From assembly GCF_023721835.1 (NCBI RefSeq), contig NZ_JAMKFE010000004.1, positions 62,001 through 126,000 of the forward strand: 64,000 nucleotides of DNA, read 5' to 3'. Below the pieces are notes generated by a model. That model had not been told where the DNA came from and did no database searches. It saw only the letters and a program-made list of their open reading frames with translations. Positions within the stretch are counted from its first letter, which is position 1; each line of letters begins with the position of its first letter. Of the stretch, positions 25,917-36,418 are shown piece after piece. The DNA is from Caldimonas mangrovi. Lineage in GTDB: Bacteria; Pseudomonadota; Gammaproteobacteria; Burkholderiales; Burkholderiaceae_C. The position numbers and the translations under genes were made by a program.

Positions 25917-28900
25917 ATGCGATTGTCGATCCGTTCGAGGCTGGCGCTTGGGCTGGCGCCGGCGCTGGCGGCGCTTGCCGTCGTCGGCGTGGTGGCGCTC
26001 GGCAGCCTCGAGGCCGTCGACGCCGACGGGCGATCGGTCACGCACACGGTCGAGGTGCTGCAGCGCCTGGAGCGGACGGCCACCGGGCTCGCGGAAGCCG
26101 AGAGCACCAATCGAGGTTTTCGGCTGACCGAGGATGTGGACTTCCTGGAGCGCTACGAGGCGGCTGCCGGGCGCCTGTACCAGGATCTGGCCGCGCTGCG
26201 CAACCTGACGCGAGACAACCCGCAGCAGCAGGCCACGCTGGCCGAACTCGAGCCCTTGATCTCGCGCAGGCTGCAGGCGCTGGAGTCACTGATCGACCAC
26301 CGCCGCCGCGACGGCCCGTCCACCGAACACAGCGCGCAGTTGCTGGGAAGCAGCAAGCGCTACGCGCAGCGCAGCCGCGAACTGCTCGCCGAGCTGCAGA
26401 AGACGGAGCGCGGCCTGCTGGAGCAGCGCCGCGAGCAGGCGCGCCGAACGGGCCAGGCGACGGAAACGCTCATCACCGGGGTCTCGCTGCTGACCTTTTT
26501 TGTCGTGCTGATGGGCTTCGTGTTGACGGCGCGCAGCATCTTGCGCCCGTTGGAGCAGCTCAAGCTCGGCGCCCAGCGTGTCGGTGCCGGCGACTATCGC
26601 CACCGCGTGCCGAAAGACGCCAGCGAGTTCGGCCAGGTGGCGGAAGTGTTCAACCGGATGACCGAGCAGGTGCAGGAGCGCGAGCTGAAACTCTCCGACG
26701 AAGATTGGATCAAGACCAGCCTGGCCCGCTTTCCGCCGATCTACCAGGCAAACCGGCGGCTGGAGCCGTTCTGCCGCGAGGTGCTGTCCGAGTTGGCCCG
26801 GTGCATCCAGATGCCGCATGCGGTGCTGTACCGCCGTGCACGGTCCGAGGGCGTCGACAGCCTGGTGCGCTGCGGCAGCTTCGCGGCAGACCGGGCGCCC
26901 GAGCGCGTCGCCCTCGGCGAGGGGGCCGTCGGGCAAGCGGCACTGGAGGCCCGTACGCTGCGGTTGTGCCCGCTGCCACGGGGGCACGTGCGCGTCGCAT
27001 CGGCGCTGGGCGAGTCGGTGCCGAGTGAAATCCTGGTGCTGCCCGCCTCGTTCGAGGGCGAGGTCCGCGCAGTGCTCGAACTGGCGTTCCTGCAGCCGCC
27101 GAATGCGCGGGAGTGTGAGTTCCTGGAGCGGCTGATGGGCAGCCTGGCGGTGGCCTTGAACGGCGTCGAGGCACGGCAGGAACTCGAGTCCGCACTGGAA
27201 GAATCACGCCGGCTGGCGATGGACCTGCAGCGCAAGCAGGACGAGCTGTCGCAGAGCTACGAAGAACTGGAGACACAGGCCGAGCAGCTGCGGCAGTCGG
27301 GGCAGCTGTTGCGCGAGCAGCAGGACGAATTGCGACAGGCCAACGACGAGTACGAACAGGTCAACGCCGAGCTGCGTCAGACCGGCACGGTGCTGGAGGA
27401 GCGCACGCGCCAACTGGAAGCGGCATCGGCCTACAAGTCGGAGTTTCTCGCCAACATGTCGCACGAGTTGCGCACGCCGCTCAACAGCCTGCTGATCCTG
27501 TCGCAGCTGCTGGCCGAGAATCGCGAGCGAACCTTGACCGACAAGCAGGTGCAGTACGCGCGCACGATACACGATGCCGGCCAAGACCTGCTGGCGCTGA
27601 TCAGCGACATCCTCGACCTGGCGAAGATCGAGTCGGGCACCGTCGAGATCGAGTGGGAAGACATGCCGTTGGGTGAGCTGATGCGCTCGGCCGACAGCAG
27701 TTTCCGGGCGATGGCCGACGCCAAGGGGCTCGGCTTCGAGCTGCGCACCGGCCCTGGCCTGCCGGAGCATCTGCACGCCGACACGCGGCGCCTGTGGCAG
27801 ATCGTCAAGAACCTGTTGTCCAACGCCTTCAAGTTCACTGAGCGCGGCCGCGTCGTGCTGTCGATCGACGCCGCCGCGGCACCGCGTGGTCTGCAGGACG
27901 CGTCAGAGCGCGCATGGCTGTCGATTGCCGTCTCGGACACGGGCGTCGGTATCCCGCCGGAGCAGCAGGCGCGCATCTTCGAGTCGTTCCATCAAGGTGA
28001 CCGCGGCACTGCGCGCAAGTTCGGCGGCACCGGGCTGGGTCTGGCGATCAGTCAGCGGCTGGCGCAATTGATGGGGGGGGTGATCGAGGTCACGAGCAGG
28101 CCGGGCGAGGGCAGCACCTTCACGCTGTATCTGCCGCAACAGGTGCAGCCGGCGCAAGCGTTGGCGCCGCGGCCGGCAACGGCGGCCGCCGTGCCTGCAG
28201 CACCCGCGCCGGCGCTGGCACCGGCACCCGTCGCGGCTTCGGCGCGCAGTGTGGTGGTCGCGCACCGCGACGGCACCGTGGTCCACCACGTGACGACAAC
28301 GGCACGCCCGCGCGGCTTCGACGTCGTGGCGGTGTCCGAGCTCGGCAAGATCGCGCCGTTGTGCCAGCGTCTGAACCCGATGCTCGTCGTGCTCGAGGCC
28401 GCGATGGAGGACGACCAGGGCTGGGTGGCGCTGGGCCTGCTGAAGCAGAACCCTGCGACGCGTCATGTGCCGGTGCTGCTGGTCTGCGAGCACGGCGCGC
28501 GCGAACGCGCGCTGCGGCTGGGTGCGGCTTCCACGATGCCGAGCAGCGGGCTGACGCCGCAGGCGATCGAGGAGGTGCTGGGCTCGCACCTGGAACGGCT
28601 GGCGCGGCCTTTCCGCCGGCTGCTCGTGGTCGAGGACGACGATGCACAGCGTGCGGCGATCCTGGACCTGATCGGCAACGGCGACGTCAAGGCCACCGGC
28701 GTCGGCTCCGGCCACGCGGCCCTCGACGAGATGGCCGGGACCGTGTACGACAGCGTCGTCGTCGATCTCGGCCTGCCCGACATGGAAGGAGCCGAATTGC
28801 TGCGGGCGATGCACGAGCGCTTCGGCGCACGCTGCCCGCCGGTGGTGGTCTATACCGCCCGCGACCTGACGCGTGCCGAGGAGGCGGGGTTGAAGGCGGT

Positions 28901-29429
28901 GTCCGATGCGATCATCGTCAAGGGGGCCAGTTCGCCGGAACGGCTGCTCAGCGAGACGGCGCTGCTCTTGAACCGCCAGCAGTCGCGCCTGCCGGAGCGC
29001 AAGCAGCGCATGATCGAACGCGGCCATGAGGAAGACCCGGTGCTCGGCGGGCGCCGGGTGCTGGTGGTCGACGACGACGTGCGCAACATTTTTGCGATCA
29101 CCGCGGCGCTGGAAGCTTATGGCGTGCACGTGCTGCATGCCGACAGCGGAGCGGCCGCGCTGGATACCGCGGGACGGGAAGCCGATCTCGACGCCGTGCT
29201 GATGGATGTGATGATGCCGGAGATGGACGGCTTCGAGGCGATGCGCCGCCTGCGCAGGATGCCGGGCTACCAGGGCACGCCGGTGATCGCCATCACCGCG
29301 AAGGCAATGCCCGGCGACCGGCAGCGCTGCCTGGACGCCGGGGCATCCGACTACCTGACGAAACCGGTCGACATGGACCGCCTGCGCGCGATGCTGCGGG
29401 TGTGGCTGACCACGGCGGCAGCGCGATGA
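25917..29429 (+). CDS. CHASE3-HAMP-GAF hybrid kinase with three receivers
   Basis: The 1170-residue sensor kinase has a first membrane helix (about 8-32), a CHASE3-like periplasmic domain (35-175; [15 protein letters not shown]), a second helix (185-207), HAMP (207-255) and GAF (275-425). A long Gln/Glu coiled coil (430-510) leads to HisKA with [16 protein letters not shown] (His 516) and an HATPase domain (635-745). Three receivers follow. The first (about 780-890) has Glu in place of the phospho-Asp ([11 protein letters not shown]). The second ([12 protein letters not shown]) and third ([13 protein letters not shown]) look intact. ATG 25917 has GGGAGGA upstream. Its TGA overlaps the ATG of the CheR-type gene. 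Confidence 0.92.
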   Translation: MRLSIRSRLALGLAPALAALAVVGVVALGSLEAVDADGRSVTHTVEVLQRLERTATGLAEAESTNRGFRLTEDVDFLERYEAAAGRLYQDLAALRNLTRDNPQQQATLAELEPLISRRLQALESLIDHRRRDGPSTEHSAQLLGSSKRYAQRSRELLAELQKTERGLLEQRREQARRTGQATETLITGVSLLTFFVVLMGFVLTARSILRPLEQLKLGAQRVGAGDYRHRVPKDASEFGQVAEVFNRMTEQVQERELKLSDEDWIKTSLARFPPIYQANRRLEPFCREVLSELARCIQMPHAVLYRRARSEGVDSLVRCGSFAADRAPERVALGEGAVGQAALEARTLRLCPLPRGHVRVASALGESVPSEILVLPASFEGEVRAVLELAFLQPPNARECEFLERLMGSLAVALNGVEARQELESALEESRRLAMDLQRKQDELSQSYEELETQAEQLRQSGQLLREQQDELRQANDEYEQVNAELRQTGTVLEERTRQLEAASAYKSEFLANMSHELRTPLNSLLILSQLLAENRERTLTDKQVQYARTIHDAGQDLLALISDILDLAKIESGTVEIEWEDMPLGELMRSADSSFRAMADAKGLGFELRTGPGLPEHLHADTRRLWQIVKNLLSNAFKFTERGRVVLSIDAAAAPRGLQDASERAWLSIAVSDTGVGIPPEQQARIFESFHQGDRGTARKFGGTGLGLAISQRLAQLMGGVIEVTSRPGEGSTFTLYLPQQVQPAQALAPRPATAAAVPAAPAPALAPAPVAASARSVVVAHRDGTVVHHVTTTARPRGFDVVAVSELGKIAPLCQRLNPMLVVLEAAMEDDQGWVALGLLKQNPATRHVPVLLVCEHGARERALRLGAASTMPSSGLTPQAIEEVLGSHLERLARPFRRLLVVEDDDAQRAAILDLIGNGDVKATGVGSGHAALDEMAGTVYDSVVVDLGLPDMEGAELLRAMHERFGARCPPVVVYTARDLTRAEEAGLKAVSDAIIVKGASSPERLLSETALLLNRQQSRLPERKQRMIERGHEEDPVLGGRRVLVVDDDVRNIFAITAALEAYGVHVLHADSGAAALDTAGREADLDAVLMDVMMPEMDGFEAMRRLRRMPGYQGTPVIAITAKAMPGDRQRCLDAGASDYLTKPVDMDRLRAMLRVWLTTAAAR

Positions 29430-30265
29430 CGCAGGAATACATGAGCTCGCTCGACGAGACGCGCGCGGAACTTTCGGCGCTGCTCGAACTGGTCTATGAG
29501 CGCACCGGCGAGGACTTCCGTCAGTACAAGCATCCGTCAATGCTGCGACGGGTGCTGCGATGCGTCGAGGCCGAGAACGCAGGCTCGCTGCACGGGCTGC
29601 TCGACTGTGCACGCCGCGATGCGGACTGCCTGCTGCGCCTGCGTGCGGCGCTCACGCTGCACGTCACGTCGATGTTCCGCGACCCGGCCTTCTTCCGGCT
29701 GATCAAGGAGCGGGTGCTGCCGTCGCTGCAGACCTACCCGTATCCGCGCCTGTGGATCGCCGGCTGCTCGACCGGGCAGGAGTTGTACTCCTACCTGATC
29801 CTGCTCGACGAGGCGGGGCTCGGCGATCGCTGTGCGCTGTACGGCACCGATCTGAGCGACGGCGTGCTCGATTTCGCACGTGCAGGCACGCTCGATGCCT
29901 CCCTGCTGGAGGACTACGAAGCGGGCTACCGGCTCGCGGGGGGGCAGCGCAGCCTGCGGGAGTACTTTGAGATCGAGGGTCGATACATGAGGTTGCGGCC
30001 CGGGTTGTTGAGCACAGCCAGCTTCGCGGTACACAACCTCGTGACGGACGCCTCGTTCAACGAGTTCCACCTGATTTCCTGTCGCAACGTGCTCATGTAC
30101 CTCGACGAAGCAGCGCAGCGTCGTGCGCTGGAAGTCATCCACGACAGCCTGGTGCCGCTCGGCTTTCTGGGGCTGGGCAACAGCGAGTCGCTGATGCAGG
30201 CGCTTCACCGGCCGGACTACGAGCGTCTGGATCCGGCCGAACCGCTCTACCGGCGGGTGCGTTGA
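29426..30265 (+). CDS. CheR-type protein-glutamate methyltransferase
   Basis: The 279-residue SAM-dependent methyltransferase has the CheR layout: an N-terminal helical part with YKHPSMLRRVLRC, then TSMFRDPAFFRLI, the SAM motif WIAGCSTGQELYSYLILLDE, YGTDLSD, and FHLISCRNVLMYLDE. CheR methylates receptor glutamates, but standalone CheR proteins next to hybrid kinases are common and their targets mostly unknown. No chemoreceptor, CheA or CheB is in this window. It sits between two kinase genes, overlapping the first (ATGA) and 13 bases before the second, so it is part of that signalling operon. Confidence 0.9.
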   Translation: MTQEYMSSLDETRAELSALLELVYERTGEDFRQYKHPSMLRRVLRCVEAENAGSLHGLLDCARRDADCLLRLRAALTLHVTSMFRDPAFFRLIKERVLPSLQTYPYPRLWIAGCSTGQELYSYLILLDEAGLGDRCALYGTDLSDGVLDFARAGTLDASLLEDYEAGYRLAGGQRSLREYFEIEGRYMRLRPGLLSTASFAVHNLVTDASFNEFHLISCRNVLMYLDEAAQRRALEVIHDSLVPLGFLGLGNSESLMQALHRPDYERLDPAEPLYRRVR

Positions 30266-30278
30266 AGGCGCGGCGACC

Positions 30279-31463
30279 ATGGACGACCGCCATACCGTGA
30301 GCCTGCTGCTCGTCGACGACGAACCAGCCAACCTGATCGCGCTCGAGGCGGTCCTCGAGCCGCTGGGCGAGCGCCTGGTGCGCGCCGAGTCGGGCCACGA
30401 GGCGCTCAAGCGCGTGCTGGACGACGACTTCGCGGTGATCCTGCTCGACGTGCGCATGCCCGACATGAGCGGGATCGAGACCGCGACGTTGATCCGCTCG
30501 CGCCGCCGCTCGCAGACCACGCCGATCATCTTCCTGACCGGGCTCGAGAAGAGCACCGAGATGATGTTCGAGGGCTATTCCGCCGGGGCGGTCGACTATC
30601 TGACCAAGCCGGTCGTGCCGGCCATCCTGCGCGCCAAGGTCGAGGTTTTCATCGAGCTGGAGCGTGCGCGCTCGCGGTTGAAGGACGAGGTGCAGGAGCG
30701 CGAGCGGGCGGCCGCCGAGCTGTCGGCCGTGAACGCACTGCTGGCGCGGCGCAACGAGGAGCTGGCCTTGGCGAACGCCGAACTCGACGCCTTCTGCGCG
30801 GCAGTGTCGCACGACCTGCGTGCGCCGCTTGCGCACGTCGAGGGTTTCGTCGAGTTGCTGCAGGCATCGGCCGGTGGCCAGTTGCAGCCGAAGGAAACCG
30901 GGTACCTCACTGCCATGCGCACCGAGACGGTGCGCATGCGGGAGCTGATCGGCGACTTCCTGCGCTTCGCGCGGCTCGGCGCGGCCGAGCCTCAGTTCAC
31001 CCGGGTCGACATGACGAAGCTGGCACGCGAGACGATGGACGAGCTGGCGGGGCGACGCCCGGAGGGCTCGGTGCGATGGCAGATCGACGAACTGCCGCCG
31101 GTCGAGGGTGACGAACGCTTGCTGCGGCAGGTGTGGGTCAACCTGCTGTCCAACGCGCTGAAATATTCGCAGACACGGCAGCCGGCGCGCATACACGTCG
31201 AGGGTGCGTCGCAGGGCGACGAACTCGTTTATGCAGTACGGGACAACGGGGTCGGCTTCGATCCCCAGCGTGCCGAACGGCTGTTCAATGCCTTCTTTCG
31301 CATGCACTCGGCCTCGGAGTTCGAAGGCGTCGGCATCGGTCTCGCTTCCGTGAAACGCATCGTGCAGCGCCATCGCGGTCGCGTGTGGGCCCAAGCGAAG
31401 CCGGGCGAGGGCGCCACCTTTCACTTCGCGCTGCCACGCTCGGCCCCGGCCCCGTCGTCGTGA
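30279..31463 (+). CDS. REC-HisKA-HATPase regulator kinase
   Basis: The 394-residue soluble protein begins with a receiver (about 6-125; LLLVDDEPANL, VILLDVRMPDMSG, YLTKPV). It continues through a coiled coil (130-172) into HisKA with AVSHDLRAPLAHVEGF (His 178) and an HATPase domain (NLLSNALKYS, RDNGVGFDPQ, GVGIGLASV). With the receiver at the front, its kinase activity is probably gated by phosphate from another kinase, the obvious candidate being the CHASE3 hybrid kinase two genes upstream. No output domain is present. Confidence 0.9.
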   Translation: MDDRHTVSLLLVDDEPANLIALEAVLEPLGERLVRAESGHEALKRVLDDDFAVILLDVRMPDMSGIETATLIRSRRRSQTTPIIFLTGLEKSTEMMFEGYSAGAVDYLTKPVVPAILRAKVEVFIELERARSRLKDEVQERERAAAELSAVNALLARRNEELALANAELDAFCAAVSHDLRAPLAHVEGFVELLQASAGGQLQPKETGYLTAMRTETVRMRELIGDFLRFARLGAAEPQFTRVDMTKLARETMDELAGRRPEGSVRWQIDELPPVEGDERLLRQVWVNLLSNALKYSQTRQPARIHVEGASQGDELVYAVRDNGVGFDPQRAERLFNAFFRMHSASEFEGVGIGLASVKRIVQRHRGRVWAQAKPGEGATFHFALPRSAPAPSS

Positions 31464-31547
31464 CGGGAGCGCGCAATGCTGTTGCGGCAATTTCTACAGG
31501 GTCCGGGTTCGCCGTCTCACGGGGTCCCGCGTCACCCACGCGATGGA

Positions 31548-31934
31548 CTACCGCATCAGGAAGCCGGCGCATTTGCCGTCTCGCACCGCCAGCATCACCA
31601 GCAGGTCGTCCTCGCCCGCGCTCGGGTCGACGCGGTACAGATGGACGTCGAGCCCTGTCTTGCGGTAATTGCCGAGGTAGTCCGTGTCGTAGCCCGGCGC
31701 GAGCACCGGCTGTACGGAGCCGCTGACGCGGCCCAGCGCTTCCGGCGTCACGGCGGCACGCACACTCTCGTCGCAGGCGTCGTGAAAGCGCTCCACCTTG
31801 TTGTGGATGGTGGCATCCATCAACGTTTCGTAGAGCGTCTGTACGTCCGGTGGCGGTGCCGAGGCGGATCGGTTCTGGGCCAGCGTGGCGGCGCACAGGC
31901 CGAGCAGGCTCACGGCGGCGATCAGTCGTTTCAT
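31548..31934 (-). CDS. Small secreted protein of unknown function
   Basis: The 128-residue protein has a typical Sec signal peptide (MKRLIAAVSLLGLCAATLAQ, cleavage expected near residue 20) and a mature part of about 108 residues with two Cys (in DACDESV and KCAGFLM). I do not recognise the family. It stands alone, with tRNA-Thr and its terminator upstream and the kinase operon converging downstream. The ATG at 31934 is chosen because the signal peptide starts there; the open frame extends further upstream without similarity. Confidence 0.65.
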   Translation of the reverse strand: MKRLIAAVSLLGLCAATLAQNRSASAPPPDVQTLYETLMDATIHNKVERFHDACDESVRAAVTPEALGRVSGSVQPVLAPGYDTDYLGNYRKTGLDVHLYRVDPSAGEDDLLVMLAVRDGKCAGFLMR

Positions 31935-32133
31935 CGTGTGTGCTCCAGTGCTGCAAGGGGCAGGTCGTTCCCGTCGCGCAGCAATGCAGGGGCCCGCCGG
32001 CACACGGTTCGTGCTGCGACCGCGGCCAGGTGAGCGGGCCATTTCCGACCAACCCGCCCGGCAGGAAAGCCGTCGCGACCGGTCCGGACAGCGCGCATCG
32101 GCCAGGCCATTCAAGGCAATGCGTGGCCCCATG

Positions 32134-32164
32134 AAAAAGGGCCTGACGTTGCCGTCAGACCCTT
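32134..32164 (-). terminator. Intrinsic terminator after tRNA-Thr
   Basis: On the minus strand, AAGGGTCTGAC pairs with GTCAGGCCCTT (11 bases, one G-T) around the loop GGCAAC, followed by a T run (32138-32134). It lies 15 bases past the tRNA 3' end and fits a Rho-independent terminator for the tRNA and probably the fbp transcript. Confidence 0.85.
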
Positions 32165-32178
32165 GCACTTTCATCTCT

Positions 32179-32254
32179 TGGTGCCGGTGACCGGAATCGA
32201 ACTGGTGACCTTCGCATTACGAATGCGCTGCTCTACCAACTGAGCTACACCGGC
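32179..32254 (-). tRNA. tRNA-Thr (anticodon CGT)
   Basis: On the minus strand, 76 bases form a standard cloverleaf: acceptor GCCGGTG with CACCGGC, D-loop AGTTGGTAGA, anticodon loop TTCGTAA (anticodon CGT), T-loop TTCGATT, and an encoded CCA (32179-32181). It lies 47 bases downstream of fbp and is followed by a strong terminator. Confidence 0.96.
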
Positions 32255-32301
32255 AAAGAGACCGCGATTCTAGCAAATTTTGCGACCGGGATGGAAGCCC
32301 G

Positions 32302-33315
32302 TCAGCCGGCCGCGTCCACGTGGTACGAGGTGACCCGCTCGACCTCGTTCTTCGAGCCGAGGATCACGCTGACGCGCTCGTGCAGCTTGCCCGGCTGGAG
32401 GTCGAGCACACGTTGCAGGCCGTTGGTCGCGGCGCCGCCGGCCTGCTCGACGATGAAGCCCATCGGGTTGGCCTCGTACATCAGGCGCAGCTTGCCGGGC
32501 TTCTCGGGCTCGCGCTTGTCCCACGGGTACATGAAGATGCCGCCGCGGGTGAGGATGCGGTGCACGTCGGCCACCATCGAGGCGACCCAGCGCATGTTGA
32601 AGTCCTTGCCCCGAGGCCCTTCCTTGCCGGCCAGGCATTCGTCGATGTAGCGCTTCACCGGCGGTGCCCAGTGGCGCATGTTGCTCATGTTGATCGCGAA
32701 CTCCTTGGTGTCCTCCGGGATCTTGACGCCGTCCTGCGTCAACACCCAGGACCCCTGCTCGCGGTCGAGCGTGAACATGGCGACGCCATCGCCCACGGTC
32801 AGCACCAGCGTGGTCTGCGGACCGTAGATGCAGTAGCCGGCCGCGGCCTGCTGGTGGCCGGGCTGCAGGAAGTCGCCCTCGCTGACGCCGGTGTGCCCTT
32901 CGGGCTTCTTCAACACCGAGAAGATGGTGCCGATGCTGACGTTGACGTCGATGTTGCTGGAGCCGTCGAGCGGGTCGAACAGCAGCAGGTACTCGCCCTG
33001 CGGGAAGCGGTTGGGCACCAGGTAGATGCCGTCCATCTCCTCGGAGGCCATCGCCGCGAGGTGGCCGCCCCATTCATTGGCCTCGATGAGCACTTCGTTG
33101 CAGATGACGTCCAGCTTCTTCTGCACCTCGCCCTGCACGTTCTCGGTGCCGGCGCTGCCGAGCACGTCGCCCAAGGCGCCCTTGTTGACGCTGATCGCGA
33201 TGCGTTTGCACGCACGCGCCACCACCTCGATCAGCAGGCGCAGCTGCCCGGGGATGTGCCCGTGCATGCGTTGCTGCTCGACGAGGTATTGCGTCAGGCT
33301 GACTCGTTTGCCCAT
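32302..33315 (-). CDS. fbp: Fructose-1,6-bisphosphatase class I
   Basis: The 337-residue cytoplasmic enzyme converts fructose 1,6-bisphosphate to fructose 6-phosphate in gluconeogenesis and carbon fixation. The metal site motif [17 protein letters not shown] is intact, as are [10 protein letters not shown] and the sugar-phosphate-binding segment [19 protein letters not shown]. Length and motifs are normal. GGGAG precedes the ATG. The gene follows pepN after 25 bases on the same strand and leads toward tRNA-Thr. Confidence 0.97.
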   Translation of the reverse strand: MGKRVSLTQYLVEQQRMHGHIPGQLRLLIEVVARACKRIAISVNKGALGDVLGSAGTENVQGEVQKKLDVICNEVLIEANEWGGHLAAMASEEMDGIYLVPNRFPQGEYLLLFDPLDGSSNIDVNVSIGTIFSVLKKPEGHTGVSEGDFLQPGHQQAAAGYCIYGPQTTLVLTVGDGVAMFTLDREQGSWVLTQDGVKIPEDTKEFAINMSNMRHWAPPVKRYIDECLAGKEGPRGKDFNMRWVASMVADVHRILTRGGIFMYPWDKREPEKPGKLRLMYEANPMGFIVEQAGGAATNGLQRVLDLQPGKLHERVSVILGSKNEVERVTSYHVDAAG

Positions 33316-33340
33316 TGCGGACTCCCTATGTAGTGATGAA

Positions 33341-36013
33341 TCAATCGGCCAGCGCGCGCGTGACGATCTCGCGCACGTCGTCGCTCAGTTCGCCCTTGGC
33401 GGCCACGCGGGCGATCGCTTCGCGTGCGGCGCTGCGGTAGGGCTCGGCGAGCTGCTTCCAGCGGTCCATCGCGCGCGCCAGGCGGGCGGCGAGCTGTGGG
33501 TTGATCGCGTCGAGTTCCAGCACCCGCTCGGCCCAGAACACGTAGCCGGCGGCGTCGGTGCGGTGGAAGGCCGCCGGGTTGGAGAAGCACAGCGCAGTGA
33601 CGAGGCTGCGGGCCCGGTTCGGGTTGCGCAGCGAGAAGTCGGGGTGCGACATCAGCGTCTTCACGCGCGCGAACACGCGGCCGCCTTTCTCGGGTGCGGT
33701 GGCCTGCAGCGCGAACCACTTGTCGACCACCAGCGCCTCGTCCCTGAACATCGCGTGGAAGCGCTCCAGTGCCGGAGCGGCCAGCTCGCTGTGGGCGCCG
33801 ACCAGCGCGCTCAACGCGCCGAGCCGGTCGGTCATGTTGCCGGCGTCCTTGAAGCGCTGGTAGGCCTTGCCGGGCCACAGCGGCACCTGCTTCTCGGCCG
33901 CAGCCAGGCACAGGTAGGCGAGCGACAGGCTGACGAGCGCACGGCGACCGGTCGAGACCGGGTCGGGCGAATAGCCGCCTTGGTCCTGGTGCACCTCGTA
34001 GGCCCACTCCCACTCGGCATGCAGCGCATGCGCGAGCTGCAGGCGCATCGACTCGCGCACCGCGTGGATGCGCTGCGGGTCGACCTCTTCCAGCTGTTCG
34101 GCAATGTAGCTTTCGCCGGGCAGCGTCAGCACCAGTTCCTTGAAGGCGGCGTCCAGCGCCGGGTGGCGGATCACCGCGCGCATCGCGTCGACGTAGGCCC
34201 CGTCGAGCTGCAACACGCCGTCGCCCTTGATCGCCGCGAGCAGTCGGTTCAGCGCCAGGCGCTGGCCGGCCTCCCAGCGGTTGAACGGGTCGGCGTCGTG
34301 CGCCAGCAGCGTCAGCAGGTCGGCGTCCGACAGCGTGTCTTCGAGGATCACCGGGGCCGAGAAGCCGCGCAGCAACGACGGCACCGGCTCGACCTCGATG
34401 CCGGTGAATTCGAAGCGTTGCGCCGCTTCGCTCAGCACCAGCACGCGCTCGGTGCCGGCCGGGGCGTTCTCGCCGACGAGTTGCAGCGGCAGGGGCTGCG
34501 CGTTGCGGCCGACCAGCCCCAGGGCGACCGGGATCACGAAAGGCTGCTTCTCGGACTGGCCCGGCGTGGGCGGGCAGTGCTGGCTCAGCTCGAGCGTGTA
34601 GGTGCGCATCTCGGCGTTGTACAGGCCGCGGGCTGCGACGCGCGGCGTGCCGGCCTGGCTGTACCAGCGCTTGAACTGCTCCAGCTTGTGCGCCAATGCG
34701 CTGCCGGGGTTGGCGTCGGCAATGGCCTGCGCGAAGTCGTCGCAGGTGACGGCCTGGCCGTCGTGGCGTTCGAAGTACAGCGTCATGCCCCGCGCGAAGC
34801 CGTCGCGGCCGACCAGCGTCTGCATCATGCGCACCACTTCGGCGCCCTTGTCGTAGACCGTGGCGGTGTAGAAGTTGTCGATCGCGAGATAGCTGTCCGG
34901 GCGCACCGGGTGGGCCATCGGGCCGGCGTCTTCCGGGAACTGGTGCTGGCGCAGCGTGCGTACGTCGTCGATGCGCTTGACGGCGCGCGCGCTCGGCGTG
35001 CCGGCCAGGTCCTGGCTGAACTCCTGGTCGCGGAAGACCGTCAGGCCTTCCTTCAGGCTGAGCTGGAACCAGTCGCGGCAGGTGACGCGGTTGCCGGTCC
35101 AGTTGTGGAAGTACTCATGGCCGACCACGCTCTCGATGCCGGCATGGTCGACGTCGGTGGCCGTGGCGGGGTTGGCGAGGACGTACTTGGTGTTGAAGAT
35201 GTTCAACCCCTTGTTCTCCATCGCGCCCATGTTGAAGTCGCTGACCGCGACGATCATGAAGCGGTCGAGGTCGAGCGACAGCCCGAAGCGACGTTCGTCC
35301 CAGGCGACCGACGCGATCAGTGAATGCATGGCGTGCTCGGTCTTGTCGAGGTCGCCGGCGCGTACATAGACCTGCAGCAGGTGCTCGCGTCCGGACGCGG
35401 CGCGGATCTTCTGCTCGCGGCACACCAGTTTCGCCGCCACCAGCGCGAACAGGTAGCTGGGCTTGGGGAAGGGGTCGTGCCACTTCGCGTAGTGCTTGCC
35501 GTTGTCCAGCGGGCCCTGCTCGACCAGGTTGCCGTTGGACAGCAGCACCGGGTACTTGGCGCGGTCGGCCTTCAGCGTCACGGTGTAGACGGCCATCACG
35601 TCGGGCCGGTCGAGGAAGTAGGTGATGCGCCGGAAGCCCTGTGCTTCGCACTGGGTGAAGAAACCGCCGCTGGAGGTGTACAGCCCCGACAGCTGGGTGT
35701 TCTTCTCGGGCGAGCAGGTGTTGCGCAGCTCGAGCGTGAACGACTCCGCAGGCAGGTTCTCGAGCACCAGCTGCTGGTTCTCGACGCGGAACGACACCGA
35801 CTCGCCGTTGACCAGCACCCGCAACAGGTTCAGGTCTTCACCGTCCAGCCTCAACGTCTGCGTGGTCGCGTGCGGATTGCGCTCGACCTGCATGCGGTTG
35901 GTGACGAGAGTCTTGACCGGGTCGAGATCGAAGGTGAGTTCGACCGAGCGGATCCAGTAGGCCGGCGCGGCGTAGTCTTCGCGCCGGATGACGGTGGCAG
36001 TGCCTTCACGCAT
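33341..36013 (-). CDS. pepN: Aminopeptidase N (M1 family)
   Basis: The 890-residue zinc aminopeptidase removes N-terminal residues from peptides in the cytoplasm. Key motifs are [11 protein letters not shown] (substrate N-terminus recognition) and the zinc site HEYFHNW with the third ligand in SLKEGLTVF 18 residues later. The length agrees with the E. coli enzyme (about 870). It is followed by fbp at 25 bases and lies downstream of prfB and a frameshifted small gene on the same strand. Confidence 0.97.
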   Translation of the reverse strand: MREGTATVIRREDYAAPAYWIRSVELTFDLDPVKTLVTNRMQVERNPHATTQTLRLDGEDLNLLRVLVNGESVSFRVENQQLVLENLPAESFTLELRNTCSPEKNTQLSGLYTSSGGFFTQCEAQGFRRITYFLDRPDVMAVYTVTLKADRAKYPVLLSNGNLVEQGPLDNGKHYAKWHDPFPKPSYLFALVAAKLVCREQKIRAASGREHLLQVYVRAGDLDKTEHAMHSLIASVAWDERRFGLSLDLDRFMIVAVSDFNMGAMENKGLNIFNTKYVLANPATATDVDHAGIESVVGHEYFHNWTGNRVTCRDWFQLSLKEGLTVFRDQEFSQDLAGTPSARAVKRIDDVRTLRQHQFPEDAGPMAHPVRPDSYLAIDNFYTATVYDKGAEVVRMMQTLVGRDGFARGMTLYFERHDGQAVTCDDFAQAIADANPGSALAHKLEQFKRWYSQAGTPRVAARGLYNAEMRTYTLELSQHCPPTPGQSEKQPFVIPVALGLVGRNAQPLPLQLVGENAPAGTERVLVLSEAAQRFEFTGIEVEPVPSLLRGFSAPVILEDTLSDADLLTLLAHDADPFNRWEAGQRLALNRLLAAIKGDGVLQLDGAYVDAMRAVIRHPALDAAFKELVLTLPGESYIAEQLEEVDPQRIHAVRESMRLQLAHALHAEWEWAYEVHQDQGGYSPDPVSTGRRALVSLSLAYLCLAAAEKQVPLWPGKAYQRFKDAGNMTDRLGALSALVGAHSELAAPALERFHAMFRDEALVVDKWFALQATAPEKGGRVFARVKTLMSHPDFSLRNPNRARSLVTALCFSNPAAFHRTDAAGYVFWAERVLELDAINPQLAARLARAMDRWKQLAEPYRSAAREAIARVAAKGELSDDVREIVTRALAD

Positions 36014-36091
36014 GGTGGGTCTCGCTACATTCTTTTGGGTTGAGGGCGGTTCAGCATGTGGCCATGCGGTCCGCCCTGGAAAGACTCGATG

Positions 36092-36383
36092 TCAGCTGAA
36101 CTCCAACAGAGTATCGATCTGCTTCGAAATGCCTGGAAGAAACGTTTGGTCCAGCCCGAACGAGCCCCGCAGTGTCGCGCCTTCCGGTGGGTTCGCTTGA
36201 ACTTCGAACGTGCCGGTCCAGTTCCGCAGACGTGACCTGCCACTGCGTCGTGCCTTCAAAACCGGGAACCCGTATCTCCACACCGAGTTCGATCGAGTCC
36301 AGATAGGGCCCACCCTGTCCTTCGACCCGACGAACGGATGGGATCAGTCGGAGGAGAAAATCTTCGGCCTGGATCTTGATCAT
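36092..36383 (-). pseudogene. Small gene split by a one-base frameshift
   Basis: Two overlapping frames join into one plausible protein of about 97 residues. The first runs from ATG 36383 (MIKIQAEDFLLRLIPSV, then IELGVEIRVPGFEGTTQWQVTS). The second continues from about 36228 (LRNWTGTFEVQANPPEGATL, then FGLDQTFLPGISKQIDTLLEFS). The join needs one missing base near 36225-36232. Each half ends or begins abruptly alone. It could be a real pseudogene, a sequencing error or, less likely, a frameshift site. The layout is reminiscent of small immunity-like proteins, but I do not assign a family. It sits between prfB and pepN. Confidence 0.65.
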
Positions 36384-36418
36384 GGCGTGGCTGGTTGCTC
36401 TCGCTGAGACCCCTGGCT

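Noticed and set aside
25713..26045. Upstream extension of modB
   Set aside because: The extra codons are low-complexity, show no similarity to ModB and run under the start of the divergent kinase gene.
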